Position numbers and translations under genes: made by a program. From Propionibacteriales bacterium (GTDB lineage: Bacteria > Actinomycetota > Actinomycetes > Propionibacteriales > Nocardioidaceae), in the NCBI GenBank assembly GCA_026392465.1, contig JAPLCA010000001.1, positions 33,884 through 97,883 on the forward strand: a DNA stretch of 64,000 bases. Direction: 5' to 3'. Positions 35,492 to 43,751 of the stretch are shown in pieces (positions within the stretch are counted from its first letter, which is position 1; each line of letters starts with the position of its first letter). The notes below the pieces were generated by a model that worked only from the letters and a program-made list of their open reading frames with translations, made no database searches and was not told the DNA's origin.

Positions 35492-38028
35492 TGTCGCCGC
35501 TGGACCAGGCCACCGAGCCCGTCGACGAGGACCGCGGTCTCGGACCGTCGCACGAGGCGCCGCCCGTGCGCGACTTCCTCGACCGCTCGCGCTGGCCCGC
35601 CGACGAGTGGCGGCTCACCGAGCGTCGCTACGACGCCGGCGACCTCGGCCTCACCGAGACGCTGTTCGCCGTCGGCAACGGCTACCTCGGCCTGCGCGGC
35701 AACGTCGAGGAGGGTCGCGACTCCCACACGCACGGCACCTTCGTGAACGGCTTCCACGAGACGTGGCCCATCCAGCACGCCGAGGAGGCCTTCGGGTTCG
35801 CGCGTGTCGGGCAGACGATCGTCAACGCGCCGGACGCGAAGATCATCCGGCTCTACGTCGACGACGAGCCGCTGCTGCTCTCGGTGGCCGACCTGCACGA
35901 GTACGAGCGCTCGCTCGACCTGCGCGACGGCGTGCTCCGACGCCGCCTGCTGTGGCGCACCCCGTCGGGGAAGCGGGTGCTCGTGGAGTCGACGCGCATG
36001 GTCAGCCTGGAGCAGAAGCACCTCGCGGTGATGACGTTCGAGGTGACCCTGCTCGACGACCCCGCCCCGGTGGCGATCTCGTCGCAGATCCTCAACCGGC
36101 AGGACGGCGAGGACGAGTACCACGTGCGGCACAAGGCCATGGGCGAGGGCAGCGACCCGCGCAAGGCCGAGCAGCTGACCCGACGGGTGCTGGAGCCCCA
36201 GACGAACGAGGGCGACACCGACACCGGCCGCGTCGCGCTCGGCTTCCGGTGCGCGGAGAGCGGCATGACGCTCGGCGTGATGGCCGACCACGACATCGTC
36301 ACCGAGAACGAGTTCACGAGCCGGGTCGTCACCGGCGACGACCTCGCGAAGACCACGTACCGGATCGCCGCCCAGCCGGGCGTCCCCGTCCGGCTGACCA
36401 AGACGGTCGCCTACCACACGTCGCGCGGGGTGCCGTCGCGCGAGCTGCTCGACCGCTGCCGCCGCACCCTCGACCGCGCCCGCGACCTCGGCGTGCCCGA
36501 GCTGCGCGCCGAGCAGCGCACGTGGCTCGACGCCTTCTGGGCGCGCGCCGACGTGGAGGTGCCCGGACAGCCGGAGGTGCAGCAGGCGATCCGCTGGAAC
36601 CTGTTCTCGATCGTGCAGGCCGCGGCCCGGGCGGAGGGCCAGGGCATCCCCGCGAAGGGTGTCACCGGCTCCGGCTACGGCGGCCACTACTTCTGGGACA
36701 CCGAGGTCTACGTCATGCCGTTCCTGACGTACACCACGCCGCGCGCCGCACGGAACGCGCTGCGCTTCCGGTACTCCCTGCTCGACGCCGCCCGCCGCCG
36801 GGCCGGCCAGCTCGCGCAGAAGGGCGCGCTGTTCCCCTGGCGCACCATCAACGGCGAGGAGGCGTCGGCCTACTACGCCGCCGGCACCGCGCAGTACCAC
36901 ATCGACGCCGACATCGCGTATGCGCTGAGCCAGTACGTCGGGGCCACCGGAGACGTCGAGTTCCTCGACCGCGAGGGCATCGACGTGTTCGTGGAGACCG
37001 CGCGGCTGTGGGCCGACCTCGGCTTCTGGCGCAGCGAGGAGGGCAGCACCTTCCACATCCACGGTGTCACGGGGCCCGATGAGTACACGACGGTCGTGAA
37101 CGACAACCTGTACACGAACGTCATGGCGCGCTTCAACCTGCGCCGGGCGGCCGAGGCCGTGCGCACGCTGCAGCACTCGAACCCCACGGCGTACGCCGAG
37201 GCGAAGGCCCGGTTGTCGCTCACCGACGAGGAGGTCGAGGAGTGGGGTCGCGCGGCCCGCAACATGAGCATCCCGTTCGACGAGCACCTCGGCATCCACC
37301 CGCAGGACTCGCACTTCCTCGAGCGCGAGATGTGGGACCTCGACCACACGCCGCTCGACAAGCGGCCGCTGCTGCTGCACTACCACCCGCTGGTCATCTA
37401 CCGGTTCCAGGTGCTGAAGCAGGCCGACGTGGTGCTGGCGCTGTTCCTGCAGGGTGAGGACTTCACCCCGGAGCAGAAGCGTGCCGACTTCGAGTACTAC
37501 GACCCGATCACCACCGGCGACTCCACGTTGTCGGCGGTCGTGCAGTCGATCATCGCCTCCGAGGTCGGGTACCACGACCTCGCGTACCGCTACTTCCTGT
37601 CCGCGCTGTTCGTCGACCTCGCCGACCGGCACGGGAACACGTCCGACGGCGTGCACGTCGCGTCGACGGGCGGCGTGTGGAGCGCGGTCGCGGCCGGGTT
37701 CGGCGGCTTCCGCGACCTCGGCGCCGGCCAGTGGACGATGGACCCGCGCCTGCCCGACGACTGGGAGTCGCTCACCTACCGGCTGACGCTGCGCGGCACG
37801 CGGGTGCGGGTGACGGTCCGCCCCGACGAGCTGGAGCTCGTGGTCGAGGACGGCACCGGGCACCTGGCCTTCGAGGTGCGGGGCGCCGAGGTCGTGGTCG
37901 GGCCCGACGCGCCCGTCACCGTGCCGCTCCACGGCCAGGGTCCGCGCCTGGAGGGCCAGCCGCCCAGCCCGATCGGCACCCGTCGCTCCGACGGCACGGT
38001 CATCTCCGCCATCGTCCCCGGCGCCTGA
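35491..38028 (+). CDS. Glycoside hydrolase family 65 disaccharide phosphorylase
   Basis: The 845-residue enzyme has the GH65 layout: an N-terminal beta-sandwich (TETLFAVGNGYLGLRGNVEEG), a helical linker, an (alpha/alpha)6 barrel (GVTGSGYGGHYFWDTEVY) and a C-terminal beta domain. The general acid is Glu531 in HGVTGPDEYT, followed by the conserved NDNLYTN. It phosphorolyses maltose, trehalose or kojibiose to beta-glucose-1-phosphate plus glucose. Context with trehalose and maltodextrin genes favours trehalose or maltose, but sequence does not decide. It overlaps the HAD gene by 1 bp. Confidence 0.93.
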   Translation: MSPLDQATEPVDEDRGLGPSHEAPPVRDFLDRSRWPADEWRLTERRYDAGDLGLTETLFAVGNGYLGLRGNVEEGRDSHTHGTFVNGFHETWPIQHAEEAFGFARVGQTIVNAPDAKIIRLYVDDEPLLLSVADLHEYERSLDLRDGVLRRRLLWRTPSGKRVLVESTRMVSLEQKHLAVMTFEVTLLDDPAPVAISSQILNRQDGEDEYHVRHKAMGEGSDPRKAEQLTRRVLEPQTNEGDTDTGRVALGFRCAESGMTLGVMADHDIVTENEFTSRVVTGDDLAKTTYRIAAQPGVPVRLTKTVAYHTSRGVPSRELLDRCRRTLDRARDLGVPELRAEQRTWLDAFWARADVEVPGQPEVQQAIRWNLFSIVQAAARAEGQGIPAKGVTGSGYGGHYFWDTEVYVMPFLTYTTPRAARNALRFRYSLLDAARRRAGQLAQKGALFPWRTINGEEASAYYAAGTAQYHIDADIAYALSQYVGATGDVEFLDREGIDVFVETARLWADLGFWRSEEGSTFHIHGVTGPDEYTTVVNDNLYTNVMARFNLRRAAEAVRTLQHSNPTAYAEAKARLSLTDEEVEEWGRAARNMSIPFDEHLGIHPQDSHFLEREMWDLDHTPLDKRPLLLHYHPLVIYRFQVLKQADVVLALFLQGEDFTPEQKRADFEYYDPITTGDSTLSAVVQSIIASEVGYHDLAYRYFLSALFVDLADRHGNTSDGVHVASTGGVWSAVAAGFGGFRDLGAGQWTMDPRLPDDWESLTYRLTLRGTRVRVTVRPDELELVVEDGTGHLAFEVRGAEVVVGPDAPVTVPLHGQGPRLEGQPPSPIGTRRSDGTVISAIVPGA

Positions 38029-38074
38029 GCCACAGGTCTCCGGCTCCCCCCACCGCAAGCAGGCGCGCCTTCTG

Positions 38075-38104
38075 CGCGTTCACGTGGGGCCCCACGTCAA
38101 CGCG
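38075..38104. repeat. Palindrome with GTGGGGCCCCAC core (copy 7)
   Basis: A 30-bp palindrome with one mismatch, left arm CGCGTTCACGTGGGG. It lies 47 bp after the GH65 stop and before a same-strand gene. Confidence 0.8.
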
Positions 38105-38147
38105 CACGGGCGGCCGGTCCGTCTCGCGGCCCCTGCCGCACCCGCCC

Positions 38148-38153
38148 TAGACT
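38148..38153 (+). promoter_or_regulatory. -10 box TAGACT, leaderless FHA-like gene
   Basis: TAGACT is followed by 7 nt and GTG 38161. Confidence 0.5.
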
Positions 38154-38160
38154 GCTGGGT

Positions 38161-38595
38161 GTGTTGATCGTCAGGTACGAGGTCAGTGACGGCAGGTCCG
38201 GGGAGGACGTCGTCCTCGTCGACCAGAAGTGGTCGTTCGGGCGGGTCGGCGGAGACGAGGCGCCCACCGTCGAGACCGACGACCGCCGGGTCAGCCGCGG
38301 TGCGCTCGTCATCCGCGACAGCGGCCCCGGCCCCGTGGTCTTCCGCGGCCAGCGCGGCGAGCAGGCCCGGGTGGGCCTGGTCAGCGACGACGGCAGCACC
38401 GAGTGGCTCGCCGAGGGCAAGGCCGGCAACCTCACCGCGACCGCCCGCCGCGTGACCTTCGACCTGCAGGACGAGAACGTGCTGTCGCTCGAGGTCGAGT
38501 TCGCCGACCGGGGCAGCGTCGTCGAGCGGCAGCAGGCCGCGCAGCCGCACCTGACCCTGGTGCCGGACCCCGACGACACCGCCGAGCAGCCGTGA
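38161..38595 (+). CDS. FHA-like domain hypothetical protein
   Basis: A 144-residue beta-rich protein with FHA-like features: WSFGRVGGDEAP (the GR turn near residues 26-28), then DDRRVSRGALVIRD, where the SR pair matches the phosphothreonine-binding loop although the usual His after SR is absent. The rest alternates short strands and ends in a disordered acidic tail. It may bind phosphoproteins. It overlaps the adenosine deaminase gene by 4 bp (GTGA), so the two are co-translated. The start GTG 38161 is supported by a leaderless promoter. Confidence 0.65.
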   Translation: MLIVRYEVSDGRSGEDVVLVDQKWSFGRVGGDEAPTVETDDRRVSRGALVIRDSGPGPVVFRGQRGEQARVGLVSDDGSTEWLAEGKAGNLTATARRVTFDLQDENVLSLEVEFADRGSVVERQQAAQPHLTLVPDPDDTAEQP

Positions 38596-39620
38596 GCGGG
38601 CCGCAGGACGTCGAGTGCGTCGACCTCGCGTTCCTGCAGGACCTCCCGAAGGCCGAGCTGCACGTGCACCACGTCGGCTCCGCGTCGGTCGAGGCCGTCG
38701 CCGAGCTGGCGGCCCGGCACGAGGGCAGCACGCCCGTGCCCACCAACCCCACCGCGCTCGCCGACTACTTCCGGTTCACGGACTTCGCGCACTTCGTCGA
38801 GGTCTACCTCTCGGTCGTCGACCTGCTGCGCACGCCCGAGGACATCTGGACCCTCACGCACCAGGTCGGCACCGACCTCGCGGCGCAGAACGTGCGCTAC
38901 GCCGAGCTGACGCTCACCCCGTACACGTCCATCGTCCGCGGCATCCCCGTCGAGGCGTACGTCGACGCCGTCGAGGACGCGCGACGTCGGGTCGAGGCCG
39001 ACACCGGGCTCGTGCTGCGCTGGATCTTCGACATCCCCGGCGAGTCGGGCCTCGAGGCGGCCGACGTCACGCTCGACGTGGCCCTCAACCACGCCCCCGA
39101 CGCCCTCGTCGGGTTCGGGCTCGGCGGACCGGAGATCGGCGTGCCCCGTCCGCAGTTCGCGGACCACTTCGCCGCCGCGCGCGCCGCGGGGCTGCACAGC
39201 GTCGCGCACGCCGGGGAGTCGACCGGCCCGCAGACGATCCGCGACGCGATCGAGCACCTCGGCGCCGAGCGGATCGGTCACGGCATCGCGGCCGCGCAGG
39301 ATCCCGCCCTCATGGCGCTGCTCGCCGAGCGCGGCATCGCCCTCGAGGTGTGCCCCACGTCGAACGTCTGCACCCGGTCGACGCCGTCCCTCGCCGAGCA
39401 CCCGCTCCCGACGCTGGTCGCCGCGGGCGTCCCGGTCACGATCAACAGCGACGACCCGCCCATGTTCGGCACGACCCTCACCCGGGAGTACGCGGTCGCG
39501 GCCGACCTGCTGTCCCTCGACCGCACGGGCGTGGTCGACCTCGCACGGGCAGCCGTCGACGCCTCGTTCGCGCCCGACGCGGTCAAGACGTCGATCCGCG
39601 CCGAGCTCGACGCCGTCTGA
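38592..39620 (+). CDS. add: Adenosine deaminase
   Basis: This 342-residue amidohydrolase-fold enzyme has LPKAELHVHHVGSAS near residue 20 (HxH metal ligands), a central HAGESTGPQTIRDAI, ERIGHGI, and VTINSDDPPMFG carrying the catalytic Asp pair. Relatives in Streptomyces with the same HVHHVGS motif are annotated adenosine deaminases; some members act on aminodeoxyfutalosine in menaquinone synthesis, so the exact substrate is open. The start GTG 38592 overlaps the FHA-like gene stop. Confidence 0.9.
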   Translation: MSGPQDVECVDLAFLQDLPKAELHVHHVGSASVEAVAELAARHEGSTPVPTNPTALADYFRFTDFAHFVEVYLSVVDLLRTPEDIWTLTHQVGTDLAAQNVRYAELTLTPYTSIVRGIPVEAYVDAVEDARRRVEADTGLVLRWIFDIPGESGLEAADVTLDVALNHAPDALVGFGLGGPEIGVPRPQFADHFAAARAAGLHSVAHAGESTGPQTIRDAIEHLGAERIGHGIAAAQDPALMALLAERGIALEVCPTSNVCTRSTPSLAEHPLPTLVAAGVPVTINSDDPPMFGTTLTREYAVAADLLSLDRTGVVDLARAAVDASFAPDAVKTSIRAELDAV

Positions 39621-39635
39621 CCCGCTCGGGCGACG

Positions 39636-41249
39636 TCAGCCCTTCTGCACGGTGGGCGCCACCGGGACCCGCACGAGCAGCACGCCCGGGCGCACCTCGG
39701 CGGTGATCTCGGTGCCCTCGTCGACGGGGTCGCCGTCGAGCTGCATGGGGGTCGGGCCGGTGGCCTTCACGTGCACCCGACGGCCGGTGAAGCGGTCGAG
39801 GCGGTCGTTCGTGCGCTTGCGGCGCGTGATCACCCGCGCGGCGATCGACAGCCAGCCGAAGAACCGGCGAGGCGCGATCACCACGACGTCGAGCTCGCCG
39901 TCGTCGATCTGCGCCTCCGGCAGCAGCGGCAGCCCCGCCTGCAGGTACCCGACGTTGCCGATGACCACGGTCCGGGCGCGGAAGGTGCGCGGCTCGCCGT
40001 CGTCGACGGTGATCGTCACCTTCGTGCCGGAGTAGCGCAGCGCCTTGACGCCCGACACGACGTAGGCGACCCAGCCGACCTTCTTCTTCAGCTCGTCGTT
40101 GACGCCGGTCATGATCATCGCGTCCATGCCGAGACCCGCCATGACGAGGAAGCTCGTCTCGACGCCGGAGTCGGTGCTGAAGCGGGCCAGGTCGATGGCC
40201 TTGTCCTGGCCGCCGAACGCCACCTCGAGGGCGTCGCGGGAGTTGAGCGGGATCCCGAGGTTGCGTGCGAGCAGGTTGCCGGTGCCCTGCGGGATGATCG
40301 CGACGGCGACGCCCGTGCGGGCGGCCTCCTCACAGACCGCGCGCACCGTGCCGTCGCCACCGGCCGCGACGACGAGGTCGACGTCGGCCTTGAGCGCCGC
40401 CTCGGTCTGTCCGTGCCCCGGGTCCTCGACCGTCGTCTCGAACCAGGCCGGCTCGTTCCAGCCGTGCTGGCCGGCGACCAGGCGCACGAGGGCCTTGAAC
40501 TCCTCGACGTCGGTCAGCTTGGAGGGGTTCAGGACGACCGCCACGCGCTTGCGACCCGTGCCCGTCACGACCGCGAGCTCCGGCGGGAGCCGCGTCGCGT
40601 CGGTCGCGACCGCCAGCCAGAGCACGATCGTCACGAGGGCACCCAGGGTCAGGCCGGCGGTGACGTCGGACAGGTAGTGGACGCCGAGGAGCACGCGGTC
40701 GGCGGCCGTCACCAGCGCCAGCAGCGCCCACAGCGCGAGCAGCAGCCGACGTCGCCAGCCACGGCCGGTCAGCACGATGGTCAGCAGCGCGAGGACCGTG
40801 AACAGCACGCCGGCGCCGGCGGAGTGCCCGCTGGGGAAGGAGTACCCGCCGATCTCGTGGATCGGCTCCTCCCAGGCCGGTCGTGGACGCTGGAACACCA
40901 GCTTGACGAGGGCGTTGCCGCCGATGCCGGCCCCGCCGCTGAGCGCGACCCAGGTGGCGATGCGCCACTCGCGGCGCGCCAGGGCCGTCGCCGCGAGCAG
41001 GGCCAGCACGATCCCCACCCCCACGTTGGAGAGCACGACGGCCAGGACCTCGAGCACGTCGACCAGCCAGGGTCGCGCGGCGCTGACGTCGAACGCCGCC
41101 CGGGCCACGCCGTCGTCGACGTCCTGCAGCCAGGCGGCGTCGGTGCCGACGAGGAACGCGAGCAGGGCGAGCAGCGTCACGAGGACGACGAGCACCGTGG
41201 CGTACACGCCGTCACGGCCGGGCTCGGCGCGACGCAGGTCGATCGACAC
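39636..41249 (-). CDS. Bifunctional PAP2 phosphatase / diacylglycerol kinase-like protein
   Basis: A 537-residue fusion. The N-terminal 210 residues have about six membrane segments with PAP2 motifs KLVFQRPRP, SFPSGHSAG and LLGVHYLSD, the last having Asp-Arg instead of Ser-Arg at its start. The C-terminal 300 residues form a lipid-kinase catalytic domain with AAGGDGTVRAVCEE and IPQGTGNLLARNLGIP. The pairing suggests coupled phosphorylation and dephosphorylation of a membrane lipid such as diacylglycerol, phosphatidate or undecaprenyl species. GGAAGGA lies 5 nt before GTG 41249. The fusion occurs in several actinobacteria. Confidence 0.93.
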   Translation of the reverse strand: MSIDLRRAEPGRDGVYATVLVVLVTLLALLAFLVGTDAAWLQDVDDGVARAAFDVSAARPWLVDVLEVLAVVLSNVGVGIVLALLAATALARREWRIATWVALSGGAGIGGNALVKLVFQRPRPAWEEPIHEIGGYSFPSGHSAGAGVLFTVLALLTIVLTGRGWRRRLLLALWALLALVTAADRVLLGVHYLSDVTAGLTLGALVTIVLWLAVATDATRLPPELAVVTGTGRKRVAVVLNPSKLTDVEEFKALVRLVAGQHGWNEPAWFETTVEDPGHGQTEAALKADVDLVVAAGGDGTVRAVCEEAARTGVAVAIIPQGTGNLLARNLGIPLNSRDALEVAFGGQDKAIDLARFSTDSGVETSFLVMAGLGMDAMIMTGVNDELKKKVGWVAYVVSGVKALRYSGTKVTITVDDGEPRTFRARTVVIGNVGYLQAGLPLLPEAQIDDGELDVVVIAPRRFFGWLSIAARVITRRKRTNDRLDRFTGRRVHVKATGPTPMQLDGDPVDEGTEITAEVRPGVLLVRVPVAPTVQKG

Positions 41250-41309
41250 AGGCGTCCTTCCGGTCGGGGTCTGGCCGGTTCAGCGTAGTGCGGACCGGGC
41301 GTGGACGCG

Positions 41310-41362
41310 CCGAGGCGGTGTCGCCCGGCCTCCAGGGGAGGGACCGTGCGACACCGCCTCGG
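41310..41362 (-). terminator. Long-stem hairpin after ino1
   Basis: CCGAGGCGGTGTCGC pairs perfectly with GCGACACCGCCTCGG across a 23-nt loop that may itself fold. It lies 20 bp after the ino1 stop and separates it from the lipid-kinase gene; no T-run is seen. Confidence 0.6.
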
Positions 41363-41381
41363 GGTCGTGCGGGGTGCGGGG

Positions 41382-42488
41382 TCAGCGCTCCTCGGTGCCG
41401 GAGATGAAGGCCTCGAGGCGCTGGCGGCCGACGTCGTCGGGACGCTGCTCCGGCGGGCTCTTCATCAGGTAGGAGGACGCGCTCAGCAGGGCGCCGCCGA
41501 TGCCGCGGTCCTTGGCGATCTTCGCCGCGCGGATGGCGTCGATGATGATGCCGGCGGAGTTGGGGGAGTCCCACACCTCGAGCTTGTACTCCAGGTTCAG
41601 CGGCACGTCGCCGAACGCACGACCCTCGAGGCGCACGTATGCCCACTTGCGGTCGTCGAGCCAGGCGACGTAGTCCGACGGGCCGATGTGCACGTTGCGG
41701 TCGTTGGCGCCCACGCCGGCCAGCGAGCCGGTGAGGTTCGACGTGACGGCCTGGGTCTTGGAGACCTTCTTGGACTCCAGGCGCTCGCGCTCGAGCATGT
41801 TCTTGAAGTCCATGTTGCCGCCGACGTTCAGCTGGTACGTGCGGTCCAGGGCCACGCCGCGGTCCTCGAACAGCTTCGCCATGACGCGGTGCGTGATCGT
41901 CGCGCCGACCTGGCTCTTGATGTCGTCGCCGATGATCGGGACGCCCGCGTCCTCGAACTTCTTGGCCCACTCGGGGTCGGAGGCGATGAAGACGGGCAGC
42001 GCGTTGACGAAGGCGACGCCGGCGTCGATGGCGCACTGCGCGTAGAACTTGTCGGCCTCCTCCGAGCCCACGGGGAGGTAGGAGACGAGCACGTCGGCCT
42101 GCGTCTCCTTGAGCACCTGGACGACGTCGGCCGCCGGCGCGTCGGACTCCTCGATGGTCTGGAGGTAGTACTTGCCGAGACCGTCGAGCGTGTGCCCGCG
42201 CTGCACCGTGACGCCCGTGGGCGGCACGTCGGTGATCGTGATCGTGTTGTTCTCGCTGGCCCGCGTGGCGTCGGCGAGGTCGAAGCCGACCTTCTTCGCG
42301 TCGACGTCGAACGCGGCCACGAACTCGATGTCGCTCACGTGGTAGTCGCCGAACTGGACGTGCATGAGTCCGGGGACCGTGCCCGCCGGATCAGCGTCCT
42401 TGTAGTACTCGACGCCCTGGATCAGGGACGTGGCGCAGTTGCCGACGCCGACGATGGCGACGCGGATCTGGTGGTTCGCCGAACCCAT
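41382..42488 (-). CDS. ino1: Inositol-3-phosphate synthase
   Basis: The 368-residue enzyme converts glucose-6-phosphate to inositol-3-phosphate, the precursor of mycothiol and phosphatidylinositol. The N-terminal NAD-binding segment is [20 protein letters not shown]; other family blocks are [42 protein letters not shown] and the C-terminal [22 protein letters not shown] lies before ATG 42488. It follows padR by 47 bp, the same order as in mycobacteria, and PadR may control it. Confidence 0.96.
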   Translation of the reverse strand: MGSANHQIRVAIVGVGNCATSLIQGVEYYKDADPAGTVPGLMHVQFGDYHVSDIEFVAAFDVDAKKVGFDLADATRASENNTITITDVPPTGVTVQRGHTLDGLGKYYLQTIEESDAPAADVVQVLKETQADVLVSYLPVGSEEADKFYAQCAIDAGVAFVNALPVFIASDPEWAKKFEDAGVPIIGDDIKSQVGATITHRVMAKLFEDRGVALDRTYQLNVGGNMDFKNMLERERLESKKVSKTQAVTSNLTGSLAGVGANDRNVHIGPSDYVAWLDDRKWAYVRLEGRAFGDVPLNLEYKLEVWDSPNSAGIIIDAIRAAKIAKDRGIGGALLSASSYLMKSPPEQRPDDVGRQRLEAFISGTEER

Positions 42489-42535
42489 GGGTTCTCCTTC
42501 AGGTGGATGGTTGGTTGGTCGGGGTGGATCGGGGG

Positions 42536-43111
42536 CTAGAGGGACCCGGACCGGTCGGCCGGGTCGGGGTGGGGGTTGCGCTCGCGCTCGATCAGGTCGG
42601 TGAGCCAGCGCACCTCCCGCTCGACGGACTCCAGGCCGTGGCGCTGGAGCTCGCGGGTGTAGGCGTCGGCCCGTTCGCGACCGCGCTGGTTCGCCTCGCG
42701 GACGTGCTCGAGGCGTTCCTGCAGCCGGCTGCGCCGACCCTCGAGGATGCGTACGCGGACGGCCGACTCGGTGCGGCCGAAGAACGCGAACCGCACGCTG
42801 AACGTCTCGTCGTCCCAGGTGGCGGGCCCGGAGTCCTCCATCGCGGCGGCGAAGTGCTCCTTGCCGGCGGCCGTGAGGTGGTAGACGATCCGGTTGCGGC
42901 GTCCGCGCACCTCGACGTCGCGGTCCTCGTCGGCCTCGATGAAGCCGGCGCGCACCAGCGTCTTCAGGCAGGGGTAGAGGGTGCCGTACGAGAGCACCCG
43001 CCCCAGCCCGAGCAGGCTGATCAGCTCCTTGCGCAGCTCGTAGCCGTGCATCGGCGTGTCGTGCAGCAGGCCCATGACCGCCAGCTCGAGCGTCGCTCCA
43101 CGACGTGCCAT
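42536..43111 (-). CDS. PadR-family transcriptional regulator
   Basis: A 191-residue regulator with an N-terminal winged helix ([19 protein letters not shown] then [18 protein letters not shown], residues about 7-60) and a C-terminal coiled helical region for dimerisation. ATG 43111 is chosen because GGGAGGG precedes it; the longer frame extends into the operator. Upstream lies a TATCG-N3-CGATA dyad that could be an autoregulatory site. The neighbouring ino1 in the same direction is the probable target. The gene ends in TAG. Confidence 0.92.
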   Translation of the reverse strand: MARRGATLELAVMGLLHDTPMHGYELRKELISLLGLGRVLSYGTLYPCLKTLVRAGFIEADEDRDVEVRGRRNRIVYHLTAAGKEHFAAAMEDSGPATWDDETFSVRFAFFGRTESAVRVRILEGRRSRLQERLEHVREANQRGRERADAYTRELQRHGLESVEREVRWLTDLIERERNPHPDPADRSGSL

Positions 43112-43157
43112 CGCGACCCTCCCGCTGATCGGTCGGGCGTCCGGCGACGACCCGCTA

Positions 43158-43170
43158 TATCGGGACGATA
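43158..43170. promoter_or_regulatory. Candidate PadR operator TATCGGGACGATA
   Basis: A perfect 5-bp dyad with 3-bp centre lies 47 bp upstream of padR within an AT-rich stretch (CTATAT, GATACAT). Confidence 0.55.
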
Positions 43171-43186
43171 CATCAGATCGGCATTT

Positions 43187-43251
43187 CATGTCAGCCCATG
43201 TCAGGTGCTGGTGTCAGGTCATGTCAGGTCCTGTTGTCCGGTCATGTCTGG
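43187..43251. repeat. Clustered CATGTCAGG-like repeats
   Basis: CATGTCAGC (43187), CATGTCAGG (43197), GTGTCAGG (43211), CATGTCAGG (43220) and CATGTCTGG (43243) lie within 65 bp between padR and the dispersed repeats. Confidence 0.55.
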
Positions 43252-43253
43252 TC

Positions 43254-43552
43254 CGGCAACGGCTCCGCGCGGACCGGCTCCCAGCGTCGGCCTGGAGTGG
43301 TCTCGATGCGCCCGACCGGGCTCCTTCGTCGCCGGTCGGTCTACTCGACCAGCGAGGGATCCGCTGGTCGAGTAGCGACCATGCGCGAGGAACGAGCGCC
43401 ATGGGCGCGTATCGAGACCACTCGGCAACGGCTCAGCGCGGGCCGACCCCCAGCGAAAGCCTGGAGTGGTCTCGATACGCCCGACCGGGCTCCTTCGTCG
43501 CCGGTCGGTCTACTCGACCAGCGAGGGATCCGCTGGTCGAGGAGCGGCACGG
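43254..43552. repeat. Three dispersed-repeat units in alternating orientation
   Basis: Units at 43254-43354 and 43441-43544 are nearly identical (TGGTCTCGATRCGCC, hairpin GACCGG/CCGGTC, CTACTCGACCAGCG). An inverted unit lies between them (43363-43437; CTGGTCGAGTAG to CGTATCGAGACC to CGGCAACGGCTCAGCG). The 640-bp space 43112-43751 contains no convincing gene beyond these repeats and the ponA leader. Confidence 0.75.
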
Positions 43553-43751
43553 GCGACAAAGAAGCCCTGTGCCGCAGGCCCCGCAGCGAGTGCCGCGGGG
43601 GATCCGACGGAACCTGCGACGCGTCCGGCGTCGACCCGCCATCCTGGGGTTCTCAGGATGATCGGGCACACTGGAGCGATGCCGCGCCGTGTCCCGGGCG
43701 CACGCACAGCACCACGCCCTGCCCGCAGGGCCGAGACGGAGGAAGTGGTCC

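Noticed and set aside
42503..43375. Plus-strand frame ending PLVE in the repeat region
   Set aside because: It is antisense to padR and its end comes from the repeat CTGGTCGAGTAG; no coding evidence.
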